Shown: positions 47,823 through 58,594, counted from the stretch's first letter. The stretch: 63,576 nucleotides of DNA from SAR92 clade bacterium (GCA_018607525.1 JABBBH010000040.1:1-63576), one strand, 5' to 3'. Program-made: numbers and translations. Notes: generated by a model not told the origin, from the letters alone.

Positions 47823-48461
47823 TTAGAGTACGTTAATAACGGTTGCTAAAACCGCTGTCAAAACCAAACTAGATACAATCACACCACGAACCGTAGTAAG
47901 AGGACCCTGCTGACCTTTCAAACCATTAAGCTCAATCGCAGCAATAATGACCAAAGCGACTATCAAGCCATTGCCACCAACGGCAGTACCATAGCCGTAA
48001 CCCGCATAATGTGGACCAGCAAACATTGCCCATAACATTGGCGCTGAGAAGAATGTATTAGTTCGCGAGGCAAGCAGTGCTTTACCTGCTGCAGCGGCTT
48101 TATCACCACCTTCAACTAGGCCAAGAGCAATCTTCTGAGCCGGCCAAATCACCATCCATACATTGGCAGCCATTAGCGTGCCCATTACCACACCGATAAT
48201 AATGTAGTTGTTCATTTGCGCATTGTGATAAACACCGGAAAACAAAATGATACCGGTAATAAAGGTGAACATTGCACCCCAGCGGAACCACCATAAAGCT
48301 CTTGGTGCTAGCTTTGCCTTGGCATCAGCTAATCCTTCAGGCGTGGCTTCTTTAAAGTAAGCACCCTGAATAAAATTAAAATAATAGAGCATGCCTATCC
48401 AAGTAATACCGAATAGCCCATGGCTCCAACGCGCAAGAAAATTAATAAATTCCATTGTCAT
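47823..48461 (-). CDS. PuuD-type (urate hydroxylase N-terminal) membrane protein
   Basis: A 212-residue inner-membrane protein with about six membrane helices. LARWSHGLFGITWIGMLYYF near the N-terminus and PRALWWFRWGAMFTFITGI match the membrane domain found at the N-terminus of PuuD, a membrane-bound urate hydroxylase; conserved His and Trp residues in these helices suggest haem or metal binding. The cytochrome c domain of full-length PuuD is absent. No purine-catabolism gene is adjacent, so a role in urate oxidation is doubtful. It has its own terminator and lies downstream of groEL, beyond another terminator. Confidence 0.75.
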   Translation of the reverse strand: MTMEFINFLARWSHGLFGITWIGMLYYFNFIQGAYFKEATPEGLADAKAKLAPRALWWFRWGAMFTFITGIILFSGVYHNAQMNNYIIIGVVMGTLMAANVWMVIWPAQKIALGLVEGGDKAAAAGKALLASRTNTFFSAPMLWAMFAGPHYAGYGYGTAVGGNGLIVALVIIAAIELNGLKGQQGPLTTVRGVIVSSLVLTAVLATVINVL

Positions 48462-48593
48462 ACCTGTTCCCCTTTGATGTTTTGCCCCTAAGAGGGCATT
48501 AAATGCTAACTTAGCAATTGTTCTTTATAGGCTAGCAAAGATCAATAGCTCAGCCAATAAAAACTAACTTTTATGGGTTAATTATACAAAAAA

Positions 48594-48626
48594 CAAAAAA
48601 CCCCGCATCAAGATACAGGGTTTTTT
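48594..48626 (-). terminator. Terminator after groEL
   Basis: AAAAAACCC and GGGTTTTTT flank a loop of about 14 nt; on the minus strand a run of T follows. The stem is partly AT, with weaker pairing than the other terminators here. Confidence 0.65.
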
Positions 48627-48654
48627 AACAAACTTAGGTAAGCTTGAGCAATTT

Positions 48655-50316
<1,662 letters not shown>

Positions 50317-50348
50317 TTACAAAAAATCTAATACAAAAATTCAAATAA

Positions 50349-50642
50349 TTAGCCTTCAACTACGGCTTTAATATCACTCTCGCTGAGGATAATTAATTCC
50401 TCACCATCGACATCAATTTTGTCATTGCCGGCATACTGGCCGAACACAACAACATCGCCAACGTTCACATCCACCGCACGAACATCACCATTATCCAAGA
50501 CACGGCCGCTACCTACAGCAACCACTTCTCCACGGTTTGGCTTTTCTTGAGCTGAGCCAGGCAAAAGAATTCCACCGGCTGTTTTTTGCTCCTCTTCCTC
50601 GCGACGCACGATCACTCGATCATGTAATGGGCGAATTTTCAT
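50349..50642 (-). CDS. groS: Co-chaperonin GroES
   Basis: Heptameric lid of GroEL, 97 residues. [19 protein letters not shown] begins the canonical protein; [20 protein letters not shown] is the mobile loop. I chose the ATG at 50642, with GGAG at 9 nt; an in-frame TTG 15 nt upstream extends the frame without family support. Transcribed from a sigma32-type promoter. Confidence 0.97.
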   Translation of the reverse strand: MKIRPLHDRVIVRREEEEQKTAGGILLPGSAQEKPNRGEVVAVGSGRVLDNGDVRAVDVNVGDVVVFGQYAGNDKIDVDGEELIILSESDIKAVVEG

Positions 50643-50717
50643 ACTTTTAATCTCCAATTATCTATCTACAGTTTTTTAGCATGGGGTTGCGGCCTATCAA
50701 TATCCGCGCCTGTTGAA

Positions 50718-50747
50718 TATATGGTGTCACTACTCAGTTTTTTCAAG
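50718..50747 (-). promoter_or_regulatory. Sigma32 (heat-shock) promoter of groES-groEL
   Basis: On the minus strand CTTGAAA (perfect -35, plus coordinates 50741-50747) and CACCATATA (-10, 50718-50726; consensus CCCCATNTA) are 14 bp apart. No CIRCE inverted repeat is seen, so regulation is by RpoH rather than HrcA. Confidence 0.8.
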
Positions 50748-50770
50748 GGTTAAAATAAAAAAACTTTAAT

Positions 50771-51238
50771 TTATTTAGGTTTTTTTAAACTTTCTTTAGA
50801 TTCCCAAGCTTCACCATCAATAGTATCGCCGGCATTATCGGTTTCAGATTGGAAGGATTGCGAGAAATTTGCCGCTGAAGCATTAACCAGTGTGAACTTA
50901 CTGAGCATCGCTTTAACCGCTAGAATTCGCGTAATGGGGAAAAGCCCCAAGAAGCCAATAACATCAGTGACAAAACCTGGTGTCAATAAAAGCGCGCCCG
51001 AGACCGCCAGCACAATGCCTTCTATCATTTCCTGAGCAGGCACCTGTCCCTGCTGCAGTTTTTCCTGCCCACGCCACAGGGTTGCAAATCCTTGCCTTTT
51101 TAGAAGGCCAATACCTAATAGGGCAGTCAGCATTACTAAAAAGATGGTATTGAGTGCACCGATATGGCCACCCACAGTAATAAGAAGCCACATTTCTAGA
51201 ATAGGCATCACAATAAATAACAATAGAGCAAAACGCAT
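50771..51238 (-). CDS. fxsA: FxsA-family membrane protein
   Basis: A 155-residue inner-membrane protein; the E. coli homologue relieves phage F-exclusion when overproduced, and its normal role is unknown. The N-terminal MRFALLLFIVMPILEMW, GIGLLKRQG and GALLLTPGFVTDVIGFL are family hallmarks, giving about three or four membrane segments and a hydrophilic tail. The ATG at 51238 has GGTG 6 nt upstream; two in-frame non-ATG codons precede it. It sits upstream of groES as in many gammaproteobacteria. Confidence 0.9.
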   Translation of the reverse strand: MRFALLLFIVMPILEMWLLITVGGHIGALNTIFLVMLTALLGIGLLKRQGFATLWRGQEKLQQGQVPAQEMIEGIVLAVSGALLLTPGFVTDVIGFLGLFPITRILAVKAMLSKFTLVNASAANFSQSFQSETDNAGDTIDGEAWESKESLKKPK

Positions 51239-51349
51239 TTTATTCACCAATTTTTAACCTATTAACTATATTGGGGTAGTTTTAGGTTTTTCAATGTTAT
51301 CTTTTTTTAGCTAGTGTAAAGTTATCACTGCATTCAACGAGTCGATTAG

Positions 51350-52915
51350 ATGAGCCTGAATAATAACCTAAATAACAGTCAAACTAGCTGGAAAGCCAGC
51401 TTAGTTGCAGTCAGTCACCCCCGGGTGATTGCCATGTTATTTCTGGGCATTTCTGCCGGCATCCCACTGTTACTTATTTTCTCATCGCTTAGTCTGTGGT
51501 TGCGCGAGGCCGGTGTAAGTCGCTCGGCAGTGACCTACTTTAGCTGGGCGGCATTGGGCTATTCGTTTAAATTTGTTTGGGCCCCCTTAGTCAATCACCT
51601 GAGTATACCTGGGTTAACCCGTTTATTGGGCCAGCGGCGTGGCTGGCTATTACTTTCACAGCTACTAATAATGCTAGCAATTATATTGATGGCCTTGATT
51701 GATCCGGCAACCGACCAATTAACCGCAATGGCGATGGCTGCTGTGCTTCTTGGGTTTTCAGCCGCGACTCAGGATATTGTTATTGATGCCTTTCGTATTG
51801 AATCAGCCGATGAAAAATTTCAGGCGCTAATGTCCTCAGGCTACATCGCAGGTTACAGAATTGGCATGCTAGTAGCGGGTGCAGGAGCACTTTATTTGGC
51901 TAGCTTGTTTGGATCTACCAGCGAGCAATACAGCTATGTAGCATGGCAATCGACCTACCTCTTAATGGCCGCTGCAATGTTGGTGGGGGTTATCACCACT
52001 CTGTGTATCTCTGAGCCCGACATTGAATCAAGGGGTGGCTCCATGCCAGATACCAGCCATAGTTTGCGGTTCTTTGTTTTATTTATCACTGCTGTATTGG
52101 GCTTTATTGCCTGCTATGTAGCAAGCTCTGAAATCACTCAGGTGGCAAAAGCTTATTTAGCTGAGATTTTATTAAATCAAATTCTGGCATCCACTCTAGT
52201 CGAAATAATTCGCCTTGGGTTGGCCGCCTATGTGGCATTTTTAATTGCTAATTTACTGATCAAAACAGGTGTCGTAGAGAAAAATCAAATCCACAAAGCC
52301 TACATTGAGCCTATTCGAGATTTTTTTGATCGCTACGGCCTAGCCTTAGCCTGGGCACTCTTGGCATTGATTGGCCTCTATCGCGTATCCGATATTGTGC
52401 TTGGTGTTATCTCTAATGTTTTCTATCAAGATCTGGGGTTTAGCAAAACCACCATCGCCGGCGTAGTTAAAACCTTTGGACTGGGTATGACCATAATGGG
52501 AGGCTTTTTAGGCGGTATTTTGTCCCTTCGCTATGGGATTATTCGCACGCTGTTTGTTGGTGCAGTGCTATCCGCTTTGACCAATTTATTGTTTATCGCT
52601 CTAGCTAAGGCTGGACAGGATATCAACTTACTGTATTGGGTCATTGCGGCGGATAATCTTTCTGCAGGTATTGCTAGTGCGGCCTTTGTAGCCTTTTTAT
52701 CTAGCCTAACTAATATTTCATTTACCGCGATGCAATATGCTATTTTTAGCTCAATAATGACGCTTTTCCCCAAGATTCTTGGCGGCTATTCTGGGTCTAT
52801 TGTTGAGGGTATCGGCTATGAGGCATTCTTTTTAATCACTGCAGTGATTGGTCTACCCGTATTATTACTTATTCTGTGGATTAATCGCAGAATGACTAGC
52901 AAGTCCACTGATTAA
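51350..52915 (+). CDS. ampG: AmpG-type muropeptide permease (MFS)
   Basis: Inner-membrane MFS protein importing anhydro-muropeptides for recycling. The 521 residues hold 12-14 membrane helices. LGISAGIPLLLIFSSLSLWL at helix 1, SYFSWAALGYSFKFVWAPLV-like sequence at helix 2, and SAATQDIVIDAFRIE are diagnostic. It is convergent with ampD, whose product cleaves the imported muropeptides; the genes overlap by 4 bp. Confidence 0.92.
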   Translation: MSLNNNLNNSQTSWKASLVAVSHPRVIAMLFLGISAGIPLLLIFSSLSLWLREAGVSRSAVTYFSWAALGYSFKFVWAPLVNHLSIPGLTRLLGQRRGWLLLSQLLIMLAIILMALIDPATDQLTAMAMAAVLLGFSAATQDIVIDAFRIESADEKFQALMSSGYIAGYRIGMLVAGAGALYLASLFGSTSEQYSYVAWQSTYLLMAAAMLVGVITTLCISEPDIESRGGSMPDTSHSLRFFVLFITAVLGFIACYVASSEITQVAKAYLAEILLNQILASTLVEIIRLGLAAYVAFLIANLLIKTGVVEKNQIHKAYIEPIRDFFDRYGLALAWALLALIGLYRVSDIVLGVISNVFYQDLGFSKTTIAGVVKTFGLGMTIMGGFLGGILSLRYGIIRTLFVGAVLSALTNLLFIALAKAGQDINLLYWVIAADNLSAGIASAAFVAFLSSLTNISFTAMQYAIFSSIMTLFPKILGGYSGSIVEGIGYEAFFLITAVIGLPVLLLILWINRRMTSKSTD

Positions 52916-53457
52916 CCTTCTAATAACTGCCTGTATCTCTGCCAATCAAAGGCCGGGCCAGGATCAGTTTTTCGACCTGGCGCTATATCACTATGGCCAA
53001 CAATTCTATCTACGTCGATCAATGGATAGGCGGTTGTAATGATTCGGGTCACAGCGGCTAAAATCTCATATTGTTTTTGCGTAAAAGGAATATGGTCCGC
53101 ACCCTCAAGTTCAATTCCTATGGAAAAGTCATTGCAGTCTTTGCGGCCTTTGAATTGCGATACGCCCGCATGCCAAGCTCTTTTATCAAAAGGAACAAAC
53201 TGAGTTATTTGACCCTCACGATCTATGAGTAAATGTGAGGAAACCTTTAACTGATATATGTCCTGAAAATAAGCATGCTCATTAGGATCTAAACAGTTTG
53301 AAAATAACTGCGCAATATAGGGGCCGCCAAATTGCTCTGGCGGCAGACTAATATTGTGAATAACCAATAGACTAATATCGTTTATATCAGGTCTTATATC
53401 ATAATTAGGTGAGATCACCTGATTCACCTGATCTAACCAACCCTGATCTATTTGCAT
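52912..53457 (-). CDS. ampD: 1,6-anhydro-N-acetylmuramyl-L-alanine amidase AmpD
   Basis: Cytoplasmic zinc amidase that removes the peptide from anhydro-muropeptides. The 181 residues carry zinc ligands H34 (LLVIHNISLPP), H155 and D165 (VGHSDIAPGRKTDPG), with E116 and K163 as likely catalytic residues, the AmpD pattern. No signal peptide is present, which separates it from periplasmic AmiD. AAGGA lies 6 nt before the ATG. Confidence 0.96.
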   Translation of the reverse strand: MQIDQGWLDQVNQVISPNYDIRPDINDISLLVIHNISLPPEQFGGPYIAQLFSNCLDPNEHAYFQDIYQLKVSSHLLIDREGQITQFVPFDKRAWHAGVSQFKGRKDCNDFSIGIELEGADHIPFTQKQYEILAAVTRIITTAYPLIDVDRIVGHSDIAPGRKTDPGPAFDWQRYRQLLEG

Positions 53458-53604
53458 TATCTATCCTTTATCTAGAACGCCTCTATGGGCATTAGCGAGA
53501 TGTTTATAATATCTATTTAATCTTCTGATTACGAGATGATTGCGAAAAGCAAAATGTTATACTCACCCTTTCAACCTAATCGTCTAACAGGCTTATTTTT
53601 TTAA

Positions 53605-54450
53605 ATGAACCAAATACCGCAAAATACTGCCAATGATATTCCTGAATCTGTAGCCCGTGCATTACATGAGGATATTGGCTCAGGCGATATCAGTGCCGAG
53701 TTAATTGATGCTCAAAAAATCGCTAAAGGAACAGTTATTTCAAGAGAGAAGGCGGTTATCTGTGGTCGCGCCTGGGTAGACGAAGTATTTAAACAATTGG
53801 ATAATAGTGTTGCTATTGAGTGGCATGTGTCTGAAGGTGACTGGGTCACAGAGGATCAACCCATTTTTACCGTTTCTGGTAATGCTCGAATTTTATTGAG
53901 CGGTGAGCGTTGTGCACTTAATTTTCTACAAACACTCTCAGGCACTGCAACTACGGCAAGGCAGTATGCACAGCTAGCAACAAATTCTCAGATACGTATT
54001 TTGGATACGCGAAAAACCATTCCCGGTCTTCGTTTGGCACAAAAATACGCTATTTCTGTTGGCGGCTGCATGAACCATCGGATTGGGCTATATGATGCTT
54101 TTTTAATTAAAGAAAATCATATTATTGCCTGCGGCGGCATCGCCCAGGCTGTCAATAAGGCCCAACAGATCTCACCTGACAAAGAAATTGAAGTTGAAGT
54201 TGAATCCCTTGATGAATTAAAGCAGGCAGTCACAGCAGGCGCTGACCGCGTAATGCTTGATAACTTAAGTCGTGAACAGATTCTAGCGATTAAGCAGATT
54301 GACTTAGGTACTACTAAAATAGAAGTTTCAGGCAATATTACCGATCATTCATTGGCGCAATATTTAGATACTCCCATTGATTTTATTTCATCTGGAAGCC
54401 TAACAAAGCATGTTCAGGCAATTGATTTATCCATGCGCCTATCTATTTAG
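53605..54450 (+). CDS. nadC: Nicotinate-nucleotide pyrophosphorylase (quinolinate phosphoribosyltransferase)
   Basis: Makes nicotinate mononucleotide from quinolinate and PRPP. The 281 residues show HEDIGSGDISAELI, the sequence CALNFLQTLSGTAT, LDTRKTIPGLRLAQKYA with the PRPP and quinolinate-binding Arg/Lys residues, and FLIKENHI. It diverges from ampD, as in E. coli. No clear ribosome binding site is visible before the ATG. Confidence 0.96.
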   Translation: MNQIPQNTANDIPESVARALHEDIGSGDISAELIDAQKIAKGTVISREKAVICGRAWVDEVFKQLDNSVAIEWHVSEGDWVTEDQPIFTVSGNARILLSGERCALNFLQTLSGTATTARQYAQLATNSQIRILDTRKTIPGLRLAQKYAISVGGCMNHRIGLYDAFLIKENHIIACGGIAQAVNKAQQISPDKEIEVEVESLDELKQAVTAGADRVMLDNLSREQILAIKQIDLGTTKIEVSGNITDHSLAQYLDTPIDFISSGSLTKHVQAIDLSMRLSI

Positions 54451-54474
54451 CTAGTTTGTTAGCTAGCTAGGTTA

Positions 54475-54930
54475 TTAACAGAGCTCTGATTTGGAACAAC
54501 TGCCCTTATCCCAAACCACCTTACCACCCGCATTAATTTTTCCAGTCAAGGTATAGGTTGAACCGGAGTTTTTTGAATCTGTTGGCGCTGTGGCAACGAT
54601 TTTGACCTCACTACTATCGACTGTTGTCGATTCAGCCTCAAAAATTCCACCCAAAATCTCTACTCCCACTACACCCTCTGCTGCATTTTTTTTATTGGGG
54701 ATGCCATTACTATTATGACTGCATACCTTTACTTTTGATAAGCCCATCATTTGCGAACAGACTTCAAAACTCACTTTAACCGCCCCCACTGCCATCTTAG
54801 TTTCGATAAATTCTGCCCGTAATATGAAATTTCTATAACTTGGCAATGCCACTAAGGCCAATAGGCTAATAATGCCAATCACCACCATTAGCTCCACCAA
54901 TGAAAATCCCTTTCCAAAAATCTTCTCCAT
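54475..54930 (-). CDS. pilA: Type IV pilin (PilA-like major pilin)
   Basis: Prepilin of 151 residues: leader MEKIFGKG is cut by PilD before F9 (GFSLVELMVVIGIISLLALV), leaving the mature E5 at residue 13. A hydrophobic N-terminal helix is followed by a globular domain with a C-terminal loop between two Cys (CSKSELC) and two further cysteines at about 58 and 70. Faces the opposite way to pilC and pilD. The intergenic 54931-55148 region has no clear sigma54 promoter, which many pilA genes use. Confidence 0.92.
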   Translation of the reverse strand: MEKIFGKGFSLVELMVVIGIISLLALVALPSYRNFILRAEFIETKMAVGAVKVSFEVCSQMMGLSKVKVCSHNSNGIPNKKNAAEGVVGVEILGGIFEAESTTVDSSEVKIVATAPTDSKNSGSTYTLTGKINAGGKVVWDKGSCSKSELC

Positions 54931-55148
54931 TTTTACACCCCGTTTATTCTTTCACCTATAGTTAATACATAAATTAAGGTGACTTATTCAAGTCTAGATC
55001 AAATTTTTAAGGCCATGGTTTTATTATTGCTGTTTTGTGATCTAGTTCACTGAAATACTTTTTTTATCGCCATAAACTGCAGTTAATTCGCTAGAAATAA
55101 TTATTCAAACAGGGTTAGGACGGAGACTGAGCATAAGGATAATGCATA

Positions 55149-56360
55149 ATGGGCAGCTCAAATAAACGACTTTATACCTATATGGGGAAAAGTAGTTCAG
55201 GAAAATTTATTCAGGGGAAAATAAAAGCCACCAATATTCAATGGGCACGTCATCAGCTAAGAAGAAAAGGCATCAAATTACAGTCACTTAAAAAATCTTG
55301 GAATCTGCCTTTTTGGGGCAATCAAACCATCAAAGCTAATGAGATTACATTATTTACTCAACAACTTGCTCTGCTGTTGAAAGCCGGAGTCCCTATCAGA
55401 AGATGCTTTACCATACTCGCCCACAGCATTAAAAAACCCGCCTTTAGACAGGTTATTCTGGATATTAACAATGATATTTATTTAGGTGATAGCCTCGCTA
55501 AAGCACTGCAAAATCACCCGCGCCTGTTTAATGCTATATTTTGTAATATGGTGGAGGCTGGCGAAACTTCAGGTACATTAATTCAAATTTTAGGGCGATT
55601 GGCCAAATACCAACAGCAAGATCAATCGATCAAAAAGCGGATTAGAAAAGCCCTGACCTATCCTTTCATTGTACTAATTGTGGCATTAGCGGTTTCAGCC
55701 ATCATGCTGACTCAGGTGATCCCAAATTTTGCTAAAACCTACTCTAAATTGAGTGGCGAACTCCCTTATATCACGCAATTTGTAATCGACTTATCTGAAA
55801 ATTTTATTCAGGCTTCACCCCTTATACTGGCGAGCCTACTTGCTTTAATCGTTATCGGTAAATTAATGTTAAGACGGTCGCAACAGGCGGTATTTTTTAT
55901 CGATAGCCTTTTAATCCGACTGCCATTGATTGGGTCCTTGTTACGAAAAATAATCCTTGGCCGCTTTATTAGCACACTGGCTATTACCATTAGTGCCGGC
56001 TTGCCTATGGTCACCGCGCTTAAATCCTCAGCATCATCAGTCAATAACCGCTGCTATCAAACCGCGATTTTACATATCATAGAGGATGTAACATCTGGGC
56101 TATCCTTACAAAGAGCGCTGGGTAAACAGGCTATTTTTCCAATTACCCTAAAGCAGATGGTGAATGTGGGCGAAGAATCTGGATCCCTTGTGTCTATTCT
56201 TGAAAAGGCTGGGCAAATATTCGAGCAAGAAGTGGAACTGGCATTAGATACTATAATTCCATTGATTGAGCCTGTTATGATGCTTATCTTGGGTATACTG
56301 GTTGGCGGTCTCTTGGTGGCGATGTACTTACCGGTATTCCAACTTGGCCAAATTTTTTGA
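55149..56360 (+). CDS. pilC: Type IV pilus assembly inner-membrane platform protein PilC
   Basis: Membrane platform on which PilB and PilT motors act. The 403 residues have two GspF domains (about 65-190 and 270-395), three membrane helices (about 170-190, 215-240, 372-395), and the family motifs FTQQLALLLKAGVPI and MVEAGETSGTL, repeated as NVGEESGSLV. A basic N-terminal 60 residues precede them. pilB, which normally lies before pilC, is not in this interval. Confidence 0.95.
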   Translation: MGSSNKRLYTYMGKSSSGKFIQGKIKATNIQWARHQLRRKGIKLQSLKKSWNLPFWGNQTIKANEITLFTQQLALLLKAGVPIRRCFTILAHSIKKPAFRQVILDINNDIYLGDSLAKALQNHPRLFNAIFCNMVEAGETSGTLIQILGRLAKYQQQDQSIKKRIRKALTYPFIVLIVALAVSAIMLTQVIPNFAKTYSKLSGELPYITQFVIDLSENFIQASPLILASLLALIVIGKLMLRRSQQAVFFIDSLLIRLPLIGSLLRKIILGRFISTLAITISAGLPMVTALKSSASSVNNRCYQTAILHIIEDVTSGLSLQRALGKQAIFPITLKQMVNVGEESGSLVSILEKAGQIFEQEVELALDTIIPLIEPVMMLILGILVGGLLVAMYLPVFQLGQIF

Positions 56361-56416
56361 ATTAATTTATGATGAGTTGAAAACAACATTCACCTCGGTA
56401 AAGGAAAACCATCAGT

Positions 56417-57277
56417 ATGGTATTTGATCTAGGTCTTTCAGCGACAGCATTAGCCCTACTGGGCATTGTTTTTGGTGCCATTATTGGTAGCTTTCTTAAT
56501 GTAGTGATTATCCGCCTACCCATCATGCTAAAAGCTGAATGGACCCATGAAGCCAAGCTTTTTTTAGGGATTGAGTCCAATGAAGAAAAATCCATTAATA
56601 TTGTTAGCCCTAGATCACAGTGCCCAGACTGCGGAACTCCCATTAAAGTCCTACATAATATCCCTCTACTGAGTTATTGTTTTTTGCGCGGCCGTTGTGG
56701 GCATTGCGGCAGCCTGATCTCAATTCAATACCCCATTATTGAATTACTAACTGCCTTTGTGACTGCCTATTTTTTCACGGTCCATGGTATTAGCGAAAAA
56801 ACCCTACTCAGCCTGTTATTTAGCTATTGTTTGATTGTTCTCGCCACCATTGATATGCGCGAGCAAATACTACCCGACCAAATTACTCTACCATTAATCT
56901 GGATTGGCTTAGGTGTGAGTTTATTTTTTGGTTATTGGGCAACCCCAGAAGAAAGTATTTTGGGGGCGGCGCTGGGTTATCTTTCACTCTGGTCAATGAT
57001 GTATCTGTTTAAGCTGATTACTGGAAAAGAGGGCATGGGCTACGGTGACTTTAAATTAAATGCGGCTATAGGTGCATGGCTTGGCTGGCAAATGATTCCT
57101 ACAGTTATTCTGATCTCCTCCTTTGCTGGGGCTGTTTTAGGACTTTTAGCTATCGCCTTTTATGGTCATGATAAACGCAATCCTTTTGCTTTTGGTCCTT
57201 TCCTTTGTATAGCGGGTTGGGTTTCCATGGAGTGGAGCGATCAACTGGTGACTCTTTTTAGTTATCTTGCCTTTTAA
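56417..57277 (+). CDS. pilD: Prepilin leader peptidase/N-methyltransferase PilD
   Basis: Cleaves prepilin leaders and methylates the new N-terminus. The 286-residue inner-membrane enzyme has a methyltransferase loop with two CxxC pairs (C69, C72, C94, C97) and an A24 aspartyl peptidase domain with D146 (TIDMREQILPD) and D211 (GMGYGDFKL). It lies 57 nt downstream of pilC, with AAGGA about 11 nt before its ATG. Confidence 0.96.
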   Translation: MVFDLGLSATALALLGIVFGAIIGSFLNVVIIRLPIMLKAEWTHEAKLFLGIESNEEKSINIVSPRSQCPDCGTPIKVLHNIPLLSYCFLRGRCGHCGSLISIQYPIIELLTAFVTAYFFTVHGISEKTLLSLLFSYCLIVLATIDMREQILPDQITLPLIWIGLGVSLFFGYWATPEESILGAALGYLSLWSMMYLFKLITGKEGMGYGDFKLNAAIGAWLGWQMIPTVILISSFAGAVLGLLAIAFYGHDKRNPFAFGPFLCIAGWVSMEWSDQLVTLFSYLAF

Positions 57278-57297
57278 TCTGGGTTTTGGCTCTATTT

Positions 57298-57924
57298 ATG
57301 AAAGATACAAAATACCTTGTAGGATTAACCGGCGGCATAGGCAGCGGTAAGAGCACCATTGCCAACAGCTTTAAAAAACTCGGCATTAAGGTAGTGGATG
57401 CTGACTATGCGGCACGTGCAGTAGTAGAACCTGGATCAGAGGTGCTGTCTAAAATAGAAGCCTATTTTCAACCACTGGTGGTTGATACTCCGATGATTGT
57501 TGATGGCAAACTCAACCGATCGGCGCTAAGGGATATTGTGTTTAATGACGTCGACAAAAAAGAGTGGCTTGAAGCATTACTTCACCCCTTAATTAGCCAA
57601 TGGATTGACGATCAAATAGGTCAACCCACAGAAAGCCCCTATATTATTTTAGAGTCGCCCCTACTGTTTGAAACTGAGCAACATAATAGGGTCGATACTG
57701 CCCTTCTGGTGGATATACCCCCTGAATTACAAATTCAAAGGGCCATGCAACGAGATGAGAATAGTGCAGATCAAATTCAAGCGATTATTGACAGTCAAAT
57801 GAGCCGCAAAGACAAACTCAATAAAGCGACGTATATTTTTGATAATAGCCAAGACCTAAAGACTATTGATGGACGAGTGTTAACATTACACCAACAGTTT
57901 TTATCCCTCGCTGAATCTACCTAA
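57298..57924 (+). CDS. coaE: Dephospho-CoA kinase
   Basis: Final step of coenzyme A synthesis. About 208 residues: P-loop GLTGGIGSGKST at the N-terminus, DADYAAR and LLHPLI as the CoA-binding lid region, and the NKATYIFDNS segment near the C-terminus. The ATG at 57298 gives the family length; the in-frame TTG 12 nt upstream is not needed. It follows pilD after 20 bp, the usual pilD-coaE order. Confidence 0.95.
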   Translation: MKDTKYLVGLTGGIGSGKSTIANSFKKLGIKVVDADYAARAVVEPGSEVLSKIEAYFQPLVVDTPMIVDGKLNRSALRDIVFNDVDKKEWLEALLHPLISQWIDDQIGQPTESPYIILESPLLFETEQHNRVDTALLVDIPPELQIQRAMQRDENSADQIQAIIDSQMSRKDKLNKATYIFDNSQDLKTIDGRVLTLHQQFLSLAEST

Positions 57925-57941
57925 CATTAAGAGATTACCCC

Positions 57942-58130
57942 ATGAGTAAACCTGTCACTGTTAACTGCCCAACCTGCCAAACTTCGATTCAATGGGGCGA
58001 TGCCTTTCCTGAGCGTCCTTTCTGCTCAGAGCGTTGCAAGCAAATTGATTTTGGCGACTGGGCGACTGAGCGGTTTAGTATTGCCGGCGAACCCTGTTTA
58101 GACCCCTCAAAACTTGGGGAAGAAGAATAG
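57942..58130 (+). CDS. yacG: DNA gyrase inhibitor YacG
   Basis: A 62-residue zinc protein that binds GyrB. The metal-binding cysteines are C9, C12, C28 and C32 (CPTC and FCSERCK). A PRPFCSERCK-like core and the trailing FGDWATERFSI are family hallmarks. It follows coaE directly; zapD (yacF), which lies between them in E. coli, is absent here. Confidence 0.93.
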   Translation: MSKPVTVNCPTCQTSIQWGDAFPERPFCSERCKQIDFGDWATERFSIAGEPCLDPSKLGEEE

Positions 58131-58132
58131 CG

Positions 58133-58594
58133 CTATAGGGTTTTTAGTCTTTCTAAGATAGGCTGGTTGGCGGCTGGGAATTGGTACTGACTCTGTGAGC
58201 TGAGTAAATCTTGTAAATTCACCCACTCACATTGCTGGCCCTCTTTGCCCTGAGCCTGTCCGCTAAACTGATCAATTATCCAGATATCTAAGTAAACCTT
58301 TTTATCGGTGTAGTCATAGAGAATATGCATCAACGGCTCAGCCTGAATATCTGAAATACCTAACTCCTCAAAAAGCTCGCGCGCGAGGGCATGCTCTATG
58401 GCTTCACCGGAACTGACCTTACCACCGGGAAACTCCCATAGCCCACCCTGATGGAGGTATTTGGGGCGTTTGGCAATGAGGATTTGATCCTGTTTAGAAT
58501 TGAAGATCACCCCCACTGCCACATGAACAGCATCAGTAGGGATATTTGGCAGTTTATTAGGTTCTATATTCAGCATTAATTCGGACATATTCAT
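58133..58594 (-). CDS. mutT: Nudix hydrolase, MutT family (8-oxo-dGTP diphosphatase)
   Basis: Cleans 8-oxo-dGTP from the nucleotide pool. The Nudix box GGKVSSGEAIEHALARELFE with the continuing EELGI (G58-I80) carries R72, E73, E76 and E77. WEFPGGKV is MutT-like and the downstream half is as expected for a 150-residue monofunctional enzyme. Its start overlaps the argJ 3' end by 38 bp; the ATG at 58594 is one of three in-frame ATGs and none has a strong ribosome binding site. Thiamine-monophosphate synthase fusions of MutT exist but not here. Confidence 0.9.
   Translation of the reverse strand: MNMSELMLNIEPNKLPNIPTDAVHVAVGVIFNSKQDQILIAKRPKYLHQGGLWEFPGGKVSSGEAIEHALARELFEELGISDIQAEPLMHILYDYTDKKVYLDIWIIDQFSGQAQGKEGQQCEWVNLQDLLSSQSQYQFPAANQPILERLKTL

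Noticed and set aside
48482-48497. TGCCC/GGGCA hairpin before the PuuD-like gene
   Set aside because: Very short stem without a T tract; it precedes a start codon and is unlikely to be a terminator.
54931-55148. Possible sigma54 promoter of pilA (minus-strand TGGCCTTAAAAATTTGA)
   Set aside because: The -24 GG is present, but the -12 GC is not at the required 10-bp distance; the element reads TTTG there. Not enough to call.
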